Positions 36,347 to 48,325 of a DNA stretch of 64,000 nt are shown piece after piece. Under the pieces are notes generated by a model. It did not search any database and had not been told where the DNA came from. It saw only the letters and a list, made by a program, of their open reading frames with translations. Origin of the DNA: Karstenula rhodostoma CBS 690.94. Its lineage: Eukaryota > Ascomycota > Dothideomycetes > Pleosporales > Didymosphaeriaceae. Numbering within the stretch: position 1 is the stretch's first letter; every line of letters begins with the position of its first letter. Made by a program: the position numbers and the translations under genes. The stretch is taken from the NCBI GenBank assembly GCA_010093485.1, contig MU001499.1:1-64000 (forward strand). Direction: 5' to 3'.

Positions 36347-38281
36347 TTAGAGATAAGTGTTCACCTTTCGCTTCAGACGTAACTTGAGTCTAGGGTGCGG
36401 GATACTATACTCCCGATACAGCATGCTCTGCGGCTGGCCCGTTCTTATTTCAAACACCCAGTTTTCCAGCAGAGACACGGATAAAAGCTTCGCGACGTGA
36501 ACAGCGTAGAATCTTCCAGGGCTAGCCATTACGTCAGTTAATGTTCTGTTCGACTGGACTTTGGAAACAAATGCGTATTTACCCACCAAGGAAGCCGTTG
36601 GCTACCCCAGAACGGCCATTTGACGCTCACATCTGTGGCTTGTACAAGCGCCTCGAGGTGACGCTCAGCCACAAATGTTGTCGCAGAGGGATAATGCGCT
36701 TCATCGTTGAAATGTTTGCGAATGTTGAAACCAACGGTGTGTCCCGTGGCGACAGTGTATCCATCAAAGAAAGTGAAATCACAGAGAGCAATTCGATGGA
36801 TTCGGGTGGATGAAAAACACTGCGTACGCATGGACTCGGTTATAAATGCGTCGAGTAGCCGTAATCGATCTGTAGATTGCGTGTGGTCCCAACATGAAGC
36901 CTCTTGGAGGAGCGCGGGATGATAGGTCTGATGGCGGCCAAGGTCTTGGATTACGCCGGCAATTAGCTTGATGGGTCAGCTTGAAGAATAATCACTCAAA
37001 AAACATCTCGCTGGGGCAAAGACGTACAACTGGAGTAACGAAGTTCGTGGTATTCCAGGTGACATTCATCTCTCTAAGAAAGTCGATTGTTTCCCAATGG
37101 GATGGTGCTCGCTGGAGGAGCACATCAAGAATGGTGGGCTGACTATAATAAGCTTTAATGAATTCATGGCTTGAAGGATGATCTCACGGTTTCGGAAGGC
37201 GTATTCTTTTCTGTGTGATGTTGTTTTGTCTGAATCAGTTGAAGCATGACGTTCTGTATGTATCGCTCGTTGCCGCTGATACGTTTAAATGCTAAACCAA
37301 GGACTCTGATACGCTTTTAGTACACGAGTAGCATGAAGGATGAAGAGATCAGGATAAAGGATGACGCCGAATGAAGCATAGCACAACAGGCACGTCTGTA
37401 AAGAGCTGCTCGGAATGGCGTGTGTTACAGATGGATAACCTACCCTATGATGAACGATGGCAGCAACTTTGCTAATTCAGATATAATCTTGGCCTCTTTA
37501 GAGTATGCAACAGCTTTTTTCATGAAATCGCAATCATGTGCTGTATAAGTCAGAGAAGCATGCCCTTGTATTTCTACATACCAAATTCATCCCCCAATGT
37601 CCACATGGTATTGAGTCTGGCGTTGACAAGCTCGACGAGATCACCAAGGTGGACTTCTCGGTAACCATCTTAGAAAAGTGCGTCAGTCAGTTGATTGCTT
37701 TGTTCTAGGTCTGTAGGCTCACCATGGCCGTCCACCTCTCGTTCGAAAGCGTTCAAAACTTCTTCTCTGATGACTTGCATGAACGAGGTTTGGAGTGCTG
37801 CATGCGACTTCCACGATGTACGTATTGCGCTCGCGGAAAAGTTGCCGTCTTTGTGGCGGTGTTCTAAAGTCGCCCACCTCATACCCAATGAGTGACGTGA
37901 CTGCATTTGCTATGAGAGATGAGCAATTTCAGAAGTGTCAAGCGCTGCTCGTGTCAATATGATTTACCTCTTCCCCCCAAGCATGTACCGATAAATGCTC
38001 TTGGGATGCTTTAGACAGCTCCGACATATGCGCCTGAGACGTTACGACGTGTACGCGGCCTCCGAACCCGAACACTGGTAGACTGAATGCGTTGTCGCCA
38101 TACTATGTACCTGGTTAATGATAGCCTCTTCTAGCTTCGCAATGTACCTCTTCACCTTTTTACTTAATTGCTCTATGAGGGTTCGCCCTCCTAATAAATG
38201 CTTGATTTTGTTGAAGGTTTCTGAGTAAGCTCTCCAGAGGAAGGACAACGCAAAGAACAAAACAATTAGAATGAGTATCAT
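36347..38281 (-). pseudogene. Cytochrome P450, heavily decayed
   Basis: Pieces of one P450 read leftwards across several frames. There is an N-terminal anchor MILILIVLFFALSFLWRAYS (38,281 downwards), then ANAVTSLIGYEVGDF, VIREEVLNAFEREVDG, VHLGDLVELVNARLNTMW and GLAFKRISGNERYIQN. The K-helix region LLDAFITESMR follows, then ALCDFTFFDGYTVATG. The end is SPGRFYAVHVAKLL...IPHPRLKLRL. Several stops and frame changes lie between the pieces, although some breaks may be introns. The heme loop normally reads HACPGRF in this family. Here the position before PGRF is Ser and the preceding Gly-rich loop is lost, so the axial Cys ligand is missing. Resembles fungal P450s of indole/terpene pathways. No obvious I-helix was found. 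Confidence 0.78.
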
Positions 38282-39047
38282 GTTAATTGCGTTGGTGGCT
38301 GGTAATGACTACTGGAAGTCTCAGAGTAACTGTGGTGGCAGCGGTGGCAGCGGCGACGGCTCAGTACCCTATTTAATCGTGCGGAAAGACCAAGACCATG
38401 TTGTTCATGCGGGATGTTTCTTCCCGAGAGATCAGCCATGTAGCCGTGCAAGCCTGCACCTCGCCCCCGCGGTCATAAGGGCGCTGCTTTGTTTTGCGCG
38501 GCAATTGTCATCTTCGGCTGGATTGCCAATAGCCCAATAAGGGTCTATCTGCGTTATTGGGCCCCTTCCTCGCTGTTCATCAACCAATGGCTTCCCGGTA
38601 ACCTTCTTCCGCCTGCCCAGGTTGGCCGGTCGACTAGATCCATGTCCATCAGCTTACCTCGGAATCTAGAAGGTGGTCGGTTTGATCATTATTGCTGCAT
38701 ATTCTGTTGGCATTGGCACTGCACCTAAAGCAGCTAGGGTTCCGCGCCACAGAACCGCAAACTCAGCATGACCGGTCTCATCATTATGCCTATCATTTTC
38801 GGATCGCGCAAGCTTTGATCACGAGCGCTCGAATATCTCTGAAGAACTTGTTGCACCGCTGTATACTAGACTCATGAATGCTTGGGGTGCACCTTAACCA
38901 TTGCCGATACTTGAAAGAGTTCCCCTGTATATCACACTCCGCTCACATCCTCGTCCCAAGATTATGAAGCGCACATATGCCTTGTTCAACATGGGCAGTA
39001 TCGTGATAGTCCACCGTATTAAGTTGAGGCTCATGGAGTTGACCACT
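38282..39047. other. Unassigned, possibly degraded gene
   Basis: Open plus-strand frames at 38,271-38,877 overlap one another, with a hydrophobic stretch FCAAIVIFGWIANSP, but with stops and no family signature. It might be the remains of a small membrane protein. I could not support a coding call on either strand. Confidence 0.35.
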
Positions 39048-40808
39048 TCACTCCATTTCGATGGGCGCATCCCTACTATTCTCCACGGCCCTGGGGCCCC
39101 CACATGCAGTCTTATCTTCTGCTTCCGGACCAATGGCGTTGCTTGCCCTTTCTACTGCCTCAGCACGGCGGGCCTCCGCGATTTTACGGATGTTTAGCCA
39201 TTCCATTCCTAGTGCCCATGGAAAAGCTGCGCAGGCGGCTACGAGAGCCAAGATAAAAGTGTAACGGATCGCCTCCGCATACGCCTCTCGCAGGGTGAAG
39301 AGCATAGCGGATGACTTGGCGAGCATTGGCAATCCCATTGCTCCAGCATTGATAACGGCTTGCGGAGACACGTCCGCTGTGGTGTTTGCTACTGCATTAG
39401 CGAGCTTGGTCAAGAAGAGATTTTGTGCAATCGCGATTCCCAAAGCACCCCCCAGCTGGAACGAGAAGACTGCGATAGCATTGCCAGTCGCTACGTCAAG
39501 AGGGTCGAGGACGGCTTGAAGCGCAGTGTATGGAAGTTGTTGAGCCATTCCGATGCCTATGCCATTGACGACCAGAAAGGCTGCCCATCGTATATTTGGT
39601 GTCTCAACTCCGAGGGTCGTTATGAGCCCAGCTCCTATGCAGTCGATGGTGATACCGAGGAGAATGAAAGGTACCTAACAGAATATCAGCGATAGTGGCC
39701 ACGTAGATCCTCGAGGCGCAACTCACGTAGTAACCGACTTTAGATACAATGGCACCAGTGACCACTAAGAGCACAATTTGAGGAACTACCAGGGCGATGA
39801 ATCGAACACCACTGTGTGTTGCTGAGACGCCTTGAATAGACTGAAAGAATATCGGAAGATAGTAGGTGTACTTGTGGTAGTCAGCATTAACAGCGGTGTT
39901 GATGTAGATCTTACCGTCAAACTCGACATGCCGAGGAAGAACAAGACTAAGGCTCCCGTGTAAATGGATCTTTTGGCAATTATACGTGGTGGTATAGTAG
40001 CGTACTCGCCCCTGTGCCACTGAAGCAAGCTGAAAGTTGCGATGAGAGCCGCGAACCCGACAAGTAGGCCGATGGATTTTGAGCTCTTCCACGGAATGGT
40101 ATTGCCGCCCAACTGCAATGCGATGAGGAGGCAGCATATGCCGGCTATGAAAAGAATTGTTCCAAATGCATCCAAATGGGCTAGTTTCTTTGATAGTGGT
40201 AGGTTTTGGTTGACTTGATCTGCCTTGGGTTGGATCCTCACAAACACCAGGATGAGGACAATGACTAGGAACCCGGCCGGAACATTGATCCAAAAGCACC
40301 ATCTCCAACTTGTGCGATCCGTCAAGGAACCTCCAATGATTGGGCCGGTGCAGACGCTGATTCCAAACGCACTGATAACAATGCCTTGGTACTGGGGAAC
40401 CTTTTCCAACTTCACTGCGTATCCTATGATGGCCAAGGCTCCTTGTAGTAGGCCAGCGGCCCCAAGTCCTAAAATCGAGCGACCTAGTATCAAGACTGCG
40501 GAAGTTGGAGCAGCTGCGCAGATGACCGAACCCACCTCAAAGGTGAAAATAGAGGCAAGATAAACTGGCTTCGCGCGAAAATATTTGTAAAGGTTCCCAA
40601 ATAATGGTTGAAAAGCGGTGACGGTAAGGAGGTATGATGATCCGTACCATGCAATGTCGTTCAGAGAATTAAATTCCGTAGTAATTTCAGGCATCGCGAC
40701 ACCAATGATGTTGGTGTCCAGTCCGTGGAGAAAGATTGCAAGACATAGAGAGCCGATAACGACAAACAGCTTCCAGGACTCCAGATGGTCTGAATGTTGC
40801 GTCTGCAT
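39048..40808 (-). CDS. MFS exporter, DHA2 (14-TM) type
   Basis: Intact 554-residue transporter in three exons (40,808-39,915; 39,870-39,727; 39,674-39,048), with introns of 44 and 52 bp. Features of the drug:H+ antiporter-2 family: FLHGLDTNIIGVAMPEIT in TM1, SLNDIAWYGSSYLLTV in TM2 and GRSILGLGAAGLLQGAL. Motif C region FGISVCTGPIIGGSLTD leads into RTSWRWCFWINVPAG, and a late cytoplasmic tail follows TM14. The ATG at 40,808 starts 16 residues before TM1. An in-frame ATG at 40,967 would add 53 polar residues that do not look like the family. Such proteins often export the product of the surrounding metabolite cluster and give self-resistance. It is divergently oriented to the P450 at 41,583, from which it is separated by a shared 0.77-kb spacer. 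Confidence 0.9.
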
Positions 40809-41582
40809 GTCTTTTACGATCCAGGCTCTACCCAAGGAGCAATCGCACGATCTTCGGTTTCTGAGATGGTACCTCTGGTGACTGTGAACAGGAAAAGTGG
40901 AATATAGTGATGATTGATCGTCAAGTGAATAAACTATTGCGATGGATTCTCCTACCAGGGGCGACACTGCGTATAGGATGAAATCGGATGCCTCGCTTGA
41001 TAGATGATGTCCAATAGGAGTGATACCCTCCGGTGCAGGGATGGGGAGCAGTCAGAGTGTCCGGCATTTGGCGCCTCATCAAGTGCGGAAAGCTTAATCG
41101 GCGCACTGTATGCAGACATCTATTGGTGTCTCAAACATCTTGCTCCGTTCCTAAAATGGAACAATCTCCGTGGGGCCGATACGCATCCAAGGCTGCGCAT
41201 TGGCCGTGAAGGTGGGGCACTTAGACAACCACACAGCACCCATGTCCATAGACGGTGCGGGTGGTGGCGCCATAGCATGGGAACGGCTGTCATGCACGCC
41301 TATGGCCTACTTTTAACCGTTCCAGGCTAAGTCAACTGCACATCCATCAGCATTCTTGTCAACTCTCCAGATGCCAATAGACATCTGGACATAGAACAGT
41401 GCAGGCTATGGGGCTAGGCAGAATCTGGACGACATGGTACTACCTGAAGTATTGGGGTCTCCAAGACACCCTTTTGAATTCATTAGCTATAAAATCAGCG
41501 CCATGCTCGGCGAACAACAGAGTCACCTCGACCAGAAGAACTATATTACTTCAACTTGACCTTGCGTTTATTGCCATCCAAT
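40809..41582. promoter_or_regulatory. Shared divergent promoter, MFS/P450
   Basis: Spacer between the start codons of the minus-strand exporter and the plus-strand P450. Overlapping open frames here lack motifs. The divergent arrangement predicts co-regulation of export and oxidation. I see no clear palindromic Zn2Cys6 site, so no factor is proposed. Confidence 0.55.
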
Positions 41583-43329
41583 ATGATCATAGAGATCCTG
41601 AATTTAATTGGTTTTGGGCTTCTAGGCTTGGCCTCCCTCCCATTCGTCTTCTTCGCCGTAGCTGTAGCGTTTTGGAGACTTTGGTCCTTTACGATCAAAC
41701 CGTGGCTTCATCCAGAGGATCCTGTAGATCTCCCCTATTGGATTCCTTGTATGTTAATCCACTGGTTTCCATAGTGTCGTTACTGACAGCGGTTTTAGAC
41801 CTAGGCCATAGTCTTTCTTTCTTTGGAAACTCAGATAAGCTGTTAGAAAAAGGACTGTGAGAGCTTTCTATCCAAGTCGCAGACCGAGTACTAATTCAAT
41901 CCTCCAGGAACTACGTCGGACGATCCCACGCCATCTTCGGTATACAGACTTTGAAGAGAAAGCTGTACATTATCACCGATCCAGCTGATGTGTCGGTCGC
42001 TTTTAACAACAATACGGCCTTACATTTCGATGGTCACTTGAATGAGCTGCTCATCAACTTTGGCTTTAGCGGCGAAGCTCTGCGACGAGCCTGGCATGTA
42101 CCGCAGCCTGGTGACTGGTGCTATCTTCCTGGCAATGCTGTTAATCCGGATCTTATCTCTCTTAATCGCCTGACAGAGGATGTGTACCGCAAACAATTAC
42201 TTCCAGGAGAGAAAATGGATTTCTTGTGTAAAGTGTTCTTAGAATCCCTGACTAACACTCTCAACTGGGAGAATCTCGACTTCTGCATTGTTGGAAACAC
42301 TGAAAAGGGGAAACTGCTGTCTTTACAGAAACTCTGCAGATACACCATGGTTGAAGCCACAACGCAATCACTGTTTGGAGGACACTTGCATCAATTGGAA
42401 CCCAAGATTGTTGATTACATGCTTCGCTACAACGACAATGCCTGGATGGTGTTCTTTCAATACCCCGATCTATTTGGCACGTCACCTATCACAGAGCCAC
42501 GACGGATGTTGACGAAGGTTCTCGAAGAGTTCTTACAGTTGCCTGACGAGGAAAGGAATGAGCAGGCATGGTCTATAAAAACTATCACGGCATGGCAGGA
42601 AGTCATGGGAATCGACCTCCGTGCCAGAGCGTCAGTGCTTCTCATGATTTACTGGGCGTAAGTCTCCCTCCACCCACACATGCTATCAGAGCCTTATCTA
42701 AATGTCACTTCAGCGCCAATTCGAACGAATATAACATCTCTTTCTGGGTCCTCGCGCATGTATTGCACAATCCTGATCTCCTCCAAGTCGTCCAAGACGA
42801 GACAGAGATGGCATGGGTCGACGGCAAGCTGGACATTAAGTATCTTTGTTCAAGATCACCCAACCTCGACGCCATTTTCAATGAAGCACTTCGATGCAAC
42901 GGTGGAGCCATGGTTAGTCGCATCGTTATGGAGCCAATAACCATTGGCGACAAGCTACTGAAGCCTGGAAACGCCATTATTATTCCATCTCGGCAACTGC
43001 ACATGAACGAGAAAGTTTGGGGCCAGAACCGTCGAGAATTTGATGCTTTTAGATTCAAGCGCCAGAAGAATCTGTCGCGGCATCCATCCTACCGGCCATT
43101 TGGGGGCGGTAACACGTACTGTCCGGGGCGTGTCCTTGCCAAGGAGGAAGTTTTTGGTTTTCTGGCAATCTTGTTTCGTCGGTTCCATCTGAATCTTGCT
43201 GAAGGTGTGGGCCCAAATGGAGGCAGGCAAAACTTTCCAAGTTTAGACGACAGTAGTCCGGCTTTGGGTATTACAGGCCCAGTGAAGTCTCATGACGTGT
43301 TGATCTCAACCATGGCGAGAACAACGTAG
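41583..43329 (+). CDS. Cytochrome P450, CYP7/8-like
   Basis: Intact 529-residue P450 in four exons (41,583-41,748; 41,799-41,856; 41,908-42,657; 42,714-43,329), all GT-AG and in phase. A hydrophobic anchor occupies the first 35 residues, then PYWIP and LGHSLSFFGNS. The I-helix reads WAANSNEYNISFW, lacking the usual acid-alcohol pair. This is characteristic of the sterol 7-alpha-hydroxylase/prostacyclin-synthase-like group found in fungi. NEALR provides the ExxR motif, and the heme loop FGGGNTYCPG places the axial Cys at 461. Members oxidise steroids, terpenes or other hydrophobic metabolites; the substrate is unknown. An upstream in-frame frame exists, but the ATG at 41,583 precedes the anchor directly. 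Shares a promoter region with the MFS exporter. Confidence 0.92.
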
Positions 43330-43730
43330 AGTAGATTGCCGTGCAGAGTCAATCAGGGTTAATATATTTACGGAGTCCGAGACGTGCAGACTTTAGACGA
43401 TCATGGTGTGTTAATGGGTCATGGCGTCCTCCTAAATTGTTGCGTGAGCGGACCGGTGACAATGCATGGGGCCAGCGCGCCGGGCCGCCAGGATTTCCGC
43501 ACCGAGCAACAGGGGGCTGCTGCATGCATATCAGACCACTTCCGGTGATTGCGGCGTAGCTTCTCACACATCTTTCCAATTGATCAACTGGCTTGGGCAT
43601 CATTGTGCTTAAAGCTGACACCTGAGCAAGTTTTTTGGGTGGGGTAGATCGATTCACAACCTGTTTACTGGTGACTCTTGCCACGAATACTCCGGATAAT
43701 TCGTTTTGGAAAATTAAAGTTGCTTCAGAG
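43330..43730. other. Short intergenic
   Basis: No supported gene; frames on both strands are motif-free. Contains the P450 3' flank and the promoter of the rhodopsin-like gene. Confidence 0.5.
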
Positions 43731-44961
43731 ATGGCTTTACTCACGCAACGACCCCCGGCTACGATACCTCCTAAGATCAGCCATGAAAACTTTCTGGTAA
43801 GACCAAGCAACACAAAAGATTGTGATATGCGCTGAAGATTCGTAGCGAGTAATCTGGGCCGGGGTCATCACTTCGTTCTGCTTCCTCTGCGTCCGCATGT
43901 TCATCCGCGCCAGAAAATTCAAGCGACTCTACTGGGACGATGTACTCGTCCTCTTCGCGTGGGGCTTGTCCTTAGGAACTGCGATAGACTGGCAGGTTAC
44001 CTCCGGCTACATGTATCAATTCATGCTTGTGACAAGCGGTCAACTCTGGCCTCCGCCCATGGACCTCGTTCGGGACACAGAGGTATATTACAAAGGATCT
44101 ATGGTGGTACTTGCGTTCTTTTATGGAAGCCTCTGGGCCGTCAAAGGGGCATTCTTGATCTTCTTCAAACGTCTCATTCGCGACATTCGTTCTCTCACCA
44201 TTCACTGGTGGTTGGTCACGGTCTTTACTGCGCTCAGCCTTGCCGCATGTTTTGCCGACACGCAATATTGGTGCCTTGTCGCCCCACTCGAGAAGATCAT
44301 TGCACGTTGCAGTGGTGATCAAGATATCTACTGGGGACTTTTCACATTAAAATTCAACTGTTCTCTGGATGTGGTCACCGACTTTATGAGTATGCACAGC
44401 CACATGGGCCCTATTGGAAGTTCAATGCTGAACATAATAGTCATATCCATCCCTTGTGCCATACTTTGGCGTGTCAAGATTCCTATGCAAAAGAAGCTTG
44501 CACTACTTGGCCTCTTTTCGTTGGTCATGATCACGACCCTTTTCGCTGTCCTTCGCGTTGCATTGATCACAAAATTTTCAAAACAGCCGGAACCTACATG
44601 GGCATATATGTGGACATCAATGGAGCAGAACATGGGTGAGCGAGTGTCACCGCATTTCGAAGGGGACTAACTCTATCTCCCAGCAATCATCGTTGCGTGT
44701 CTCGGCACCTTCCGCACTCTTTTCGTCCAGGATAAACCTTTAGTAGGACCGACTTACAGTCTCAGGGAACTTTCGCGCAACGCCTTCCGGAGGAAGAAAC
44801 CTCGACATCCTCTCGACGAGACCGTCTCATTCGACGATTATGAGATGTCAGCCCAAACCAAGTCACAAGGTTCAGTCCCTTCAACAAAGAGATCTATGAC
44901 TTCAGAAGGCTTCGTTCGGATTCGCTCACAGGGCAATGATGCTCCTATCGCAGAACGCTAA
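43731..44961 (+). CDS. Fungal rhodopsin-like integral membrane protein
   Basis: Intact 377-residue seven-TM protein in three exons (43,731-43,796; 43,846-44,635; 44,684-44,961), with 49- and 48-bp introns. It has the layout of the fungal rhodopsin-domain/SAT4 family: TM1 then a basic loop RARKFKRLYWDDVLVLFAW with the diagnostic WDD, a lumenal Cys loop around CFADTQYWC, a TM block near DVVTDFMSM, and a polar Ser/Thr/Arg-rich tail. Family members are common next to secondary-metabolite genes, and some appear to be enzymes or sensors, but function is mostly unknown. The start at 43,731 gives 22 residues before the first intron. An in-frame ATG at 43,635 would add 32. Confidence 0.85.
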
Positions 44962-46007
44962 ATGTCACCGGGCCAAGAGGTATTAGGGGAGGGAGTTATA
45001 TGGGCGTTTGAGTCTTTTTAGTCACGTAGAGGCTGGGAACGCTGAAAGCATATGATTGTGATATGGACTGTCCTTCTTGCAAGATTGCTCGATCATTGGA
45101 CTTTGCGCCTGCAACGATAAAATTGTATTTCAATGATATTCTGCATCTCTCTTTCTCCATCAATTATTAACCGTGGGTTCTAACAATCAGATGGTGTGAA
45201 CGCTCACGAAACACGGATCCCCTTCCATTACTATCCGGTACTGGATAGGTCCATGAGCTTTGATATGCCTTGCCAGGGAGACGAGATTGACTGACTAGAA
45301 ACCACGTAACACTGACGATTCCCAATTTTGCAAAGCCTTCTTTTATCAGCATGGGAATGGCTGCCGGATAAATACATACCATGCATTCCGATGGCAGAAA
45401 AGACAGCGCAAACAATTGCCACTGTTGCTACTATACGGGATAACGGAGACATTCTCCAGTACCATCCCGATCTCTGATACGGATTCATATGTGCAAGAGC
45501 CCTCGGCGAAGAAGTATACGAGTCAAGAACAAAAAGAGGCCTGCCGCGAAAGTGCATGATTGATCGCTGGAACAGAATTGCGGAGTATTGAGAGTTGATT
45601 TCCAGTGTCAGAGCCCATGACTGTTCACTTCAAATATGGAAGGCGCGAGACACACTGTTTCTTTCGAAGTTTGAACATGGAGGTGGCGTAATTTATGCTG
45701 GGGCTGAAAGAAATTAGGCAAAAGCACTGTGGCTGCAGGTGCGGCAGGGATCACGGACCGCACCGCAAGGAATGGACGACCAGGGGTTACCAGTATCTCG
45801 GAATCTATGCAAGTTTGCCTGTTGTCTTATATAATCCCTGCTGCGCCGTGTGGCACGACATACCCTCATTTATCGATTCAGGAGAGGTGCGTGCTCACGA
45901 CTGCTCGGTTTCTGTTCTCATCGCTCAATCCCCCTCCCCCGCGATATAAGCAGTGTGGCTACGACACATATCTGCAGCCTCTGCTAGTCTATCCCACGAC
46001 TACCATC
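44962..46007. other. Intergenic, weak minus-strand frame
   Basis: About 1 kb. A minus-strand frame from 45,557 has one hydrophobic segment, SRIVATVAIVCAVFSAIGM, and a GTATGT donor-like site after it. It could be a small membrane protein, but there is no family match and I do not call it. Just upstream of the next P450, GATATAAGC at about 45,942 and CCCCCTCCCCC at about 45,930 look like core promoter elements. Confidence 0.4.
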
Positions 46008-47728
46008 ATGCTATCTATCGTTCAGTTCCCGCCGCTGGTGATTCTATCACTATGGTTTCTCTACGTTGCTCACTCTACGTACTGTCTTCTCCGCAATTAC
46101 CTTATCGCGCGCAAAACTGGCATGCCAATACGTGTCATCCCGATCAGCCCGGAAAATCCGCTCTGGATGGTCCTTGACAAGCGTGTGTTCATTCCCCTAT
46201 TCGAAAAGTTGCCGTTCGGACCTGGCACATTCACGCGCTTCAACTGGCGAGGATGGGAGTTTGCCGATAAGTATCGCGCACACGAGGACATGGGAGATGT
46301 GTTCATGATGGTTACCCCTGGGCGATTATGGGTCCATCTTTGTAACCCCGAAGCTCTTGCCGAAGTACTCCGTAGGGAGAAGGAGTTTCCAAGGCCATTG
46401 GAGATCTTCGAGATGACCAAGGTTTTTGGTGATAACCTGTCAACAGTAGGAAGACATCCGCCTATTATATGATTCTCTATCGCTGATCAATGACGCAGGC
46501 GGATGGAAAGTCTTGGACTAAGCATCGCAAAGTCACCTCGCTCGCGTTCAACGAACAGAACAACGAGCTGGTGTGGTCTGAGAGCATCCGTCAAAGTCGC
46601 GATGCTGTGCATTACTGGGCCTCAAAGACTACGATTCCTACCATCGCTGATGATACCCGCACATTATCGCTCCATATCCTGTCCGGTGCCGGCTTTGGAA
46701 AGTTCTACCCTTTCGAACCTCGTACAAACTCGAACACTTCTCAAAAGCTCTCGGTTGCGGCTAGCTATAAGGAGTCTCTCCAGACCATATTAGACAACTG
46801 TGTTCTACTCTTCGTCCTTGGCACAAACGTCATCAAGAAACCATGGCTTCCAGCCAAAGCACGGAAGCTGAACACCGCCGTGCAGAACTTCAAAGCCTAC
46901 ATGACAGAAGTGTACGAAGCAGAGAAGAAGGCGTTTGCAGAAGGCAAACCAGCTGCCAATAATCTCATGACTCAACTCATTCGCGCCAGTCTAGGCGACG
47001 ATGGCCTTTCAGAAACTGAGATATACGGGAACATCTTTGTGTTCAATTTCGCCGGACACGACACGACAGCGCACACCCTTGCTTTCACTATCTATCTTCT
47101 GGCTAGCGCTCCGGAAATACAGGACTGGATCCTGGAAGAGCTTGAGCATGTGTTAGGGCAGAGGCCTATTCAACAATGGGCCTATACAACCGACTTCCCC
47201 AAGTTGAAAAGAACTCTAGCCATTCTCTACGAAACAATCAGACTCTACTCGCCGGTTCCCATCGCGAAATCCACTGGGTCATCGGCGAGAACTCTTCAAG
47301 TCGAAGGGAAGACCTTTGTAATACCCGCAAACACACTCCTTATCCCCAATCACATTGCAGTGCATACCCACCCTAAGATCTGGGGTCAGGACAGCCTCAA
47401 GTTCAACCCCAAACGATGGATAGAATCGCCTTCCGGGTCTCTTGATAATGAGACATTCTCCATCCCCCAGAAGGGAGCTTTCATTCCTTGGTCTGAGGGT
47501 GTGCGCAACTGTCCCGGCAAGAAGTTCTCTCAGGTCGAATTTGTAGCCTGTTTAGCAACTCTCTTGAAGGATCACTTCGTTGAGCCACAGCTTTTTCTTA
47601 ACGAAACTATGGAGCAAGCTCGCAATCGAGTCTTGCGGCTCGTGGAAGAAGACACCGGGCAAGTATTGTTACTACAAATGTTCCATCCTGAGAAGGCGCC
47701 AATGGTCTGGAAGAGACGCGTCTCTTGA
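46008..47728 (+). CDS. Cytochrome P450, CYP4/CYP3-clan-like
   Basis: Intact 555-residue P450 in two exons (46,008-46,445 and 46,499-47,728) with a 53-bp GTAGGA...GCAG intron in phase 0. N-terminal membrane anchor VILSLWFLYVAHSTYCL. C-helix WTKHRK, I-helix FAGHDTT at 330-336, ExxR ETIR at 391-394, and heme loop PWSEGVRNCPG at 476-486 with Cys 484. The upstream open frame extends to 45,729, but the ATG at 46,008 is the one adjacent to the anchor, and a TATA-like motif lies about 65 bp before it. Probably a third tailoring monooxygenase of the neighbourhood; substrate unknown. It ends the run of metabolism genes. Confidence 0.92.
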
Positions 47729-48179
47729 AATTAGATAGTCTTGTCACAAGCAGCGGCTGAGTTGGAAATGAAAGCAGAGTCCGGACTTCTGATCTCCGGG
47801 CTCATATCGGTCTTTCAAATCTGGGTATGCCGAGGTATACACCGCGTGTGGGCGTGATGACGGCTGGCTGGCTTCCCACTTTCTGTGTGTGGCTCTACCT
47901 TCCGCGTGCATGACTATCAGGAGGGAAATAATAACAAAAAGATCGAGTTATCGAGTGTAGACAAAAATGTTGACAAAAAGGTGCTTCCCCTAGCTAACAG
48001 CTCAAAAATAAGCGTATTTTAAAAAAAGGTTATAAAAAAAAGGTTAGTGCATGACTATTCCATCACTATCATCCTCAATCCACTCACCGTCTCCAATACC
48101 CAACCCTTTCGCTTCAACTCCCACTCATCGGCTACGGCCTTGTACTTCTCCGAAGAGAGGATCATCGTTACTGCACTAT
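47729..48179. other. Intergenic with A-rich insertion-like patch
   Basis: No gene. Around 47,930-48,046 the sequence turns strongly A-rich, with two near-copies of AAAAAAAGGTTA, unlike both sides. It directly precedes the sedolisin stub and may be a remnant of an inserted element or a breakpoint. Confidence 0.45.
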
Positions 48180-48325
48180 TCCCAGTTCAGGACGTGTTGT
48201 ATGGTGGGTCTTACCCGGGATGTGGCACTAATGGCTTCGAAGCATTGAAGGGATGGGATCCGGTCACGGGCCTGGGTACTCCGGACTATCCTAGAATACT
48301 GGACTTGTTTATGAGTCTGCCGTGA
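48180..48325 (+). pseudogene. Sedolisin (S53 peptidase), C-terminal stub
   Basis: Only the last 48 or so codons of a sedolisin/tripeptidyl-peptidase-like gene: YPGCGTNGFEALKGWDPVTG, then LGTPDYPRILDLFMSLP and a stop. This is the conserved calcium-binding end of the S53 family. The catalytic Glu-Asp-Ser region and the prodomain are absent upstream, where sequence is unrelated and A-rich. A 5'-truncated relic, not a functional peptidase. Confidence 0.85.

Noticed and set aside
38271..38877. Hydrophobic plus-strand frames as a membrane terpene cyclase in the cluster
   Set aside because: Only one clear hydrophobic stretch, stops between frames and no conserved motif of that family.
39604..40308. 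234-codon minus-strand frame inside the MFS gene
   Set aside because: A different frame of the same strand running across two spliced introns of the transporter; the family match is to the other frame.
45167..45557. Small minus-strand membrane protein
   Set aside because: Single hydrophobic segment and a speculative intron; no family similarity recognised.
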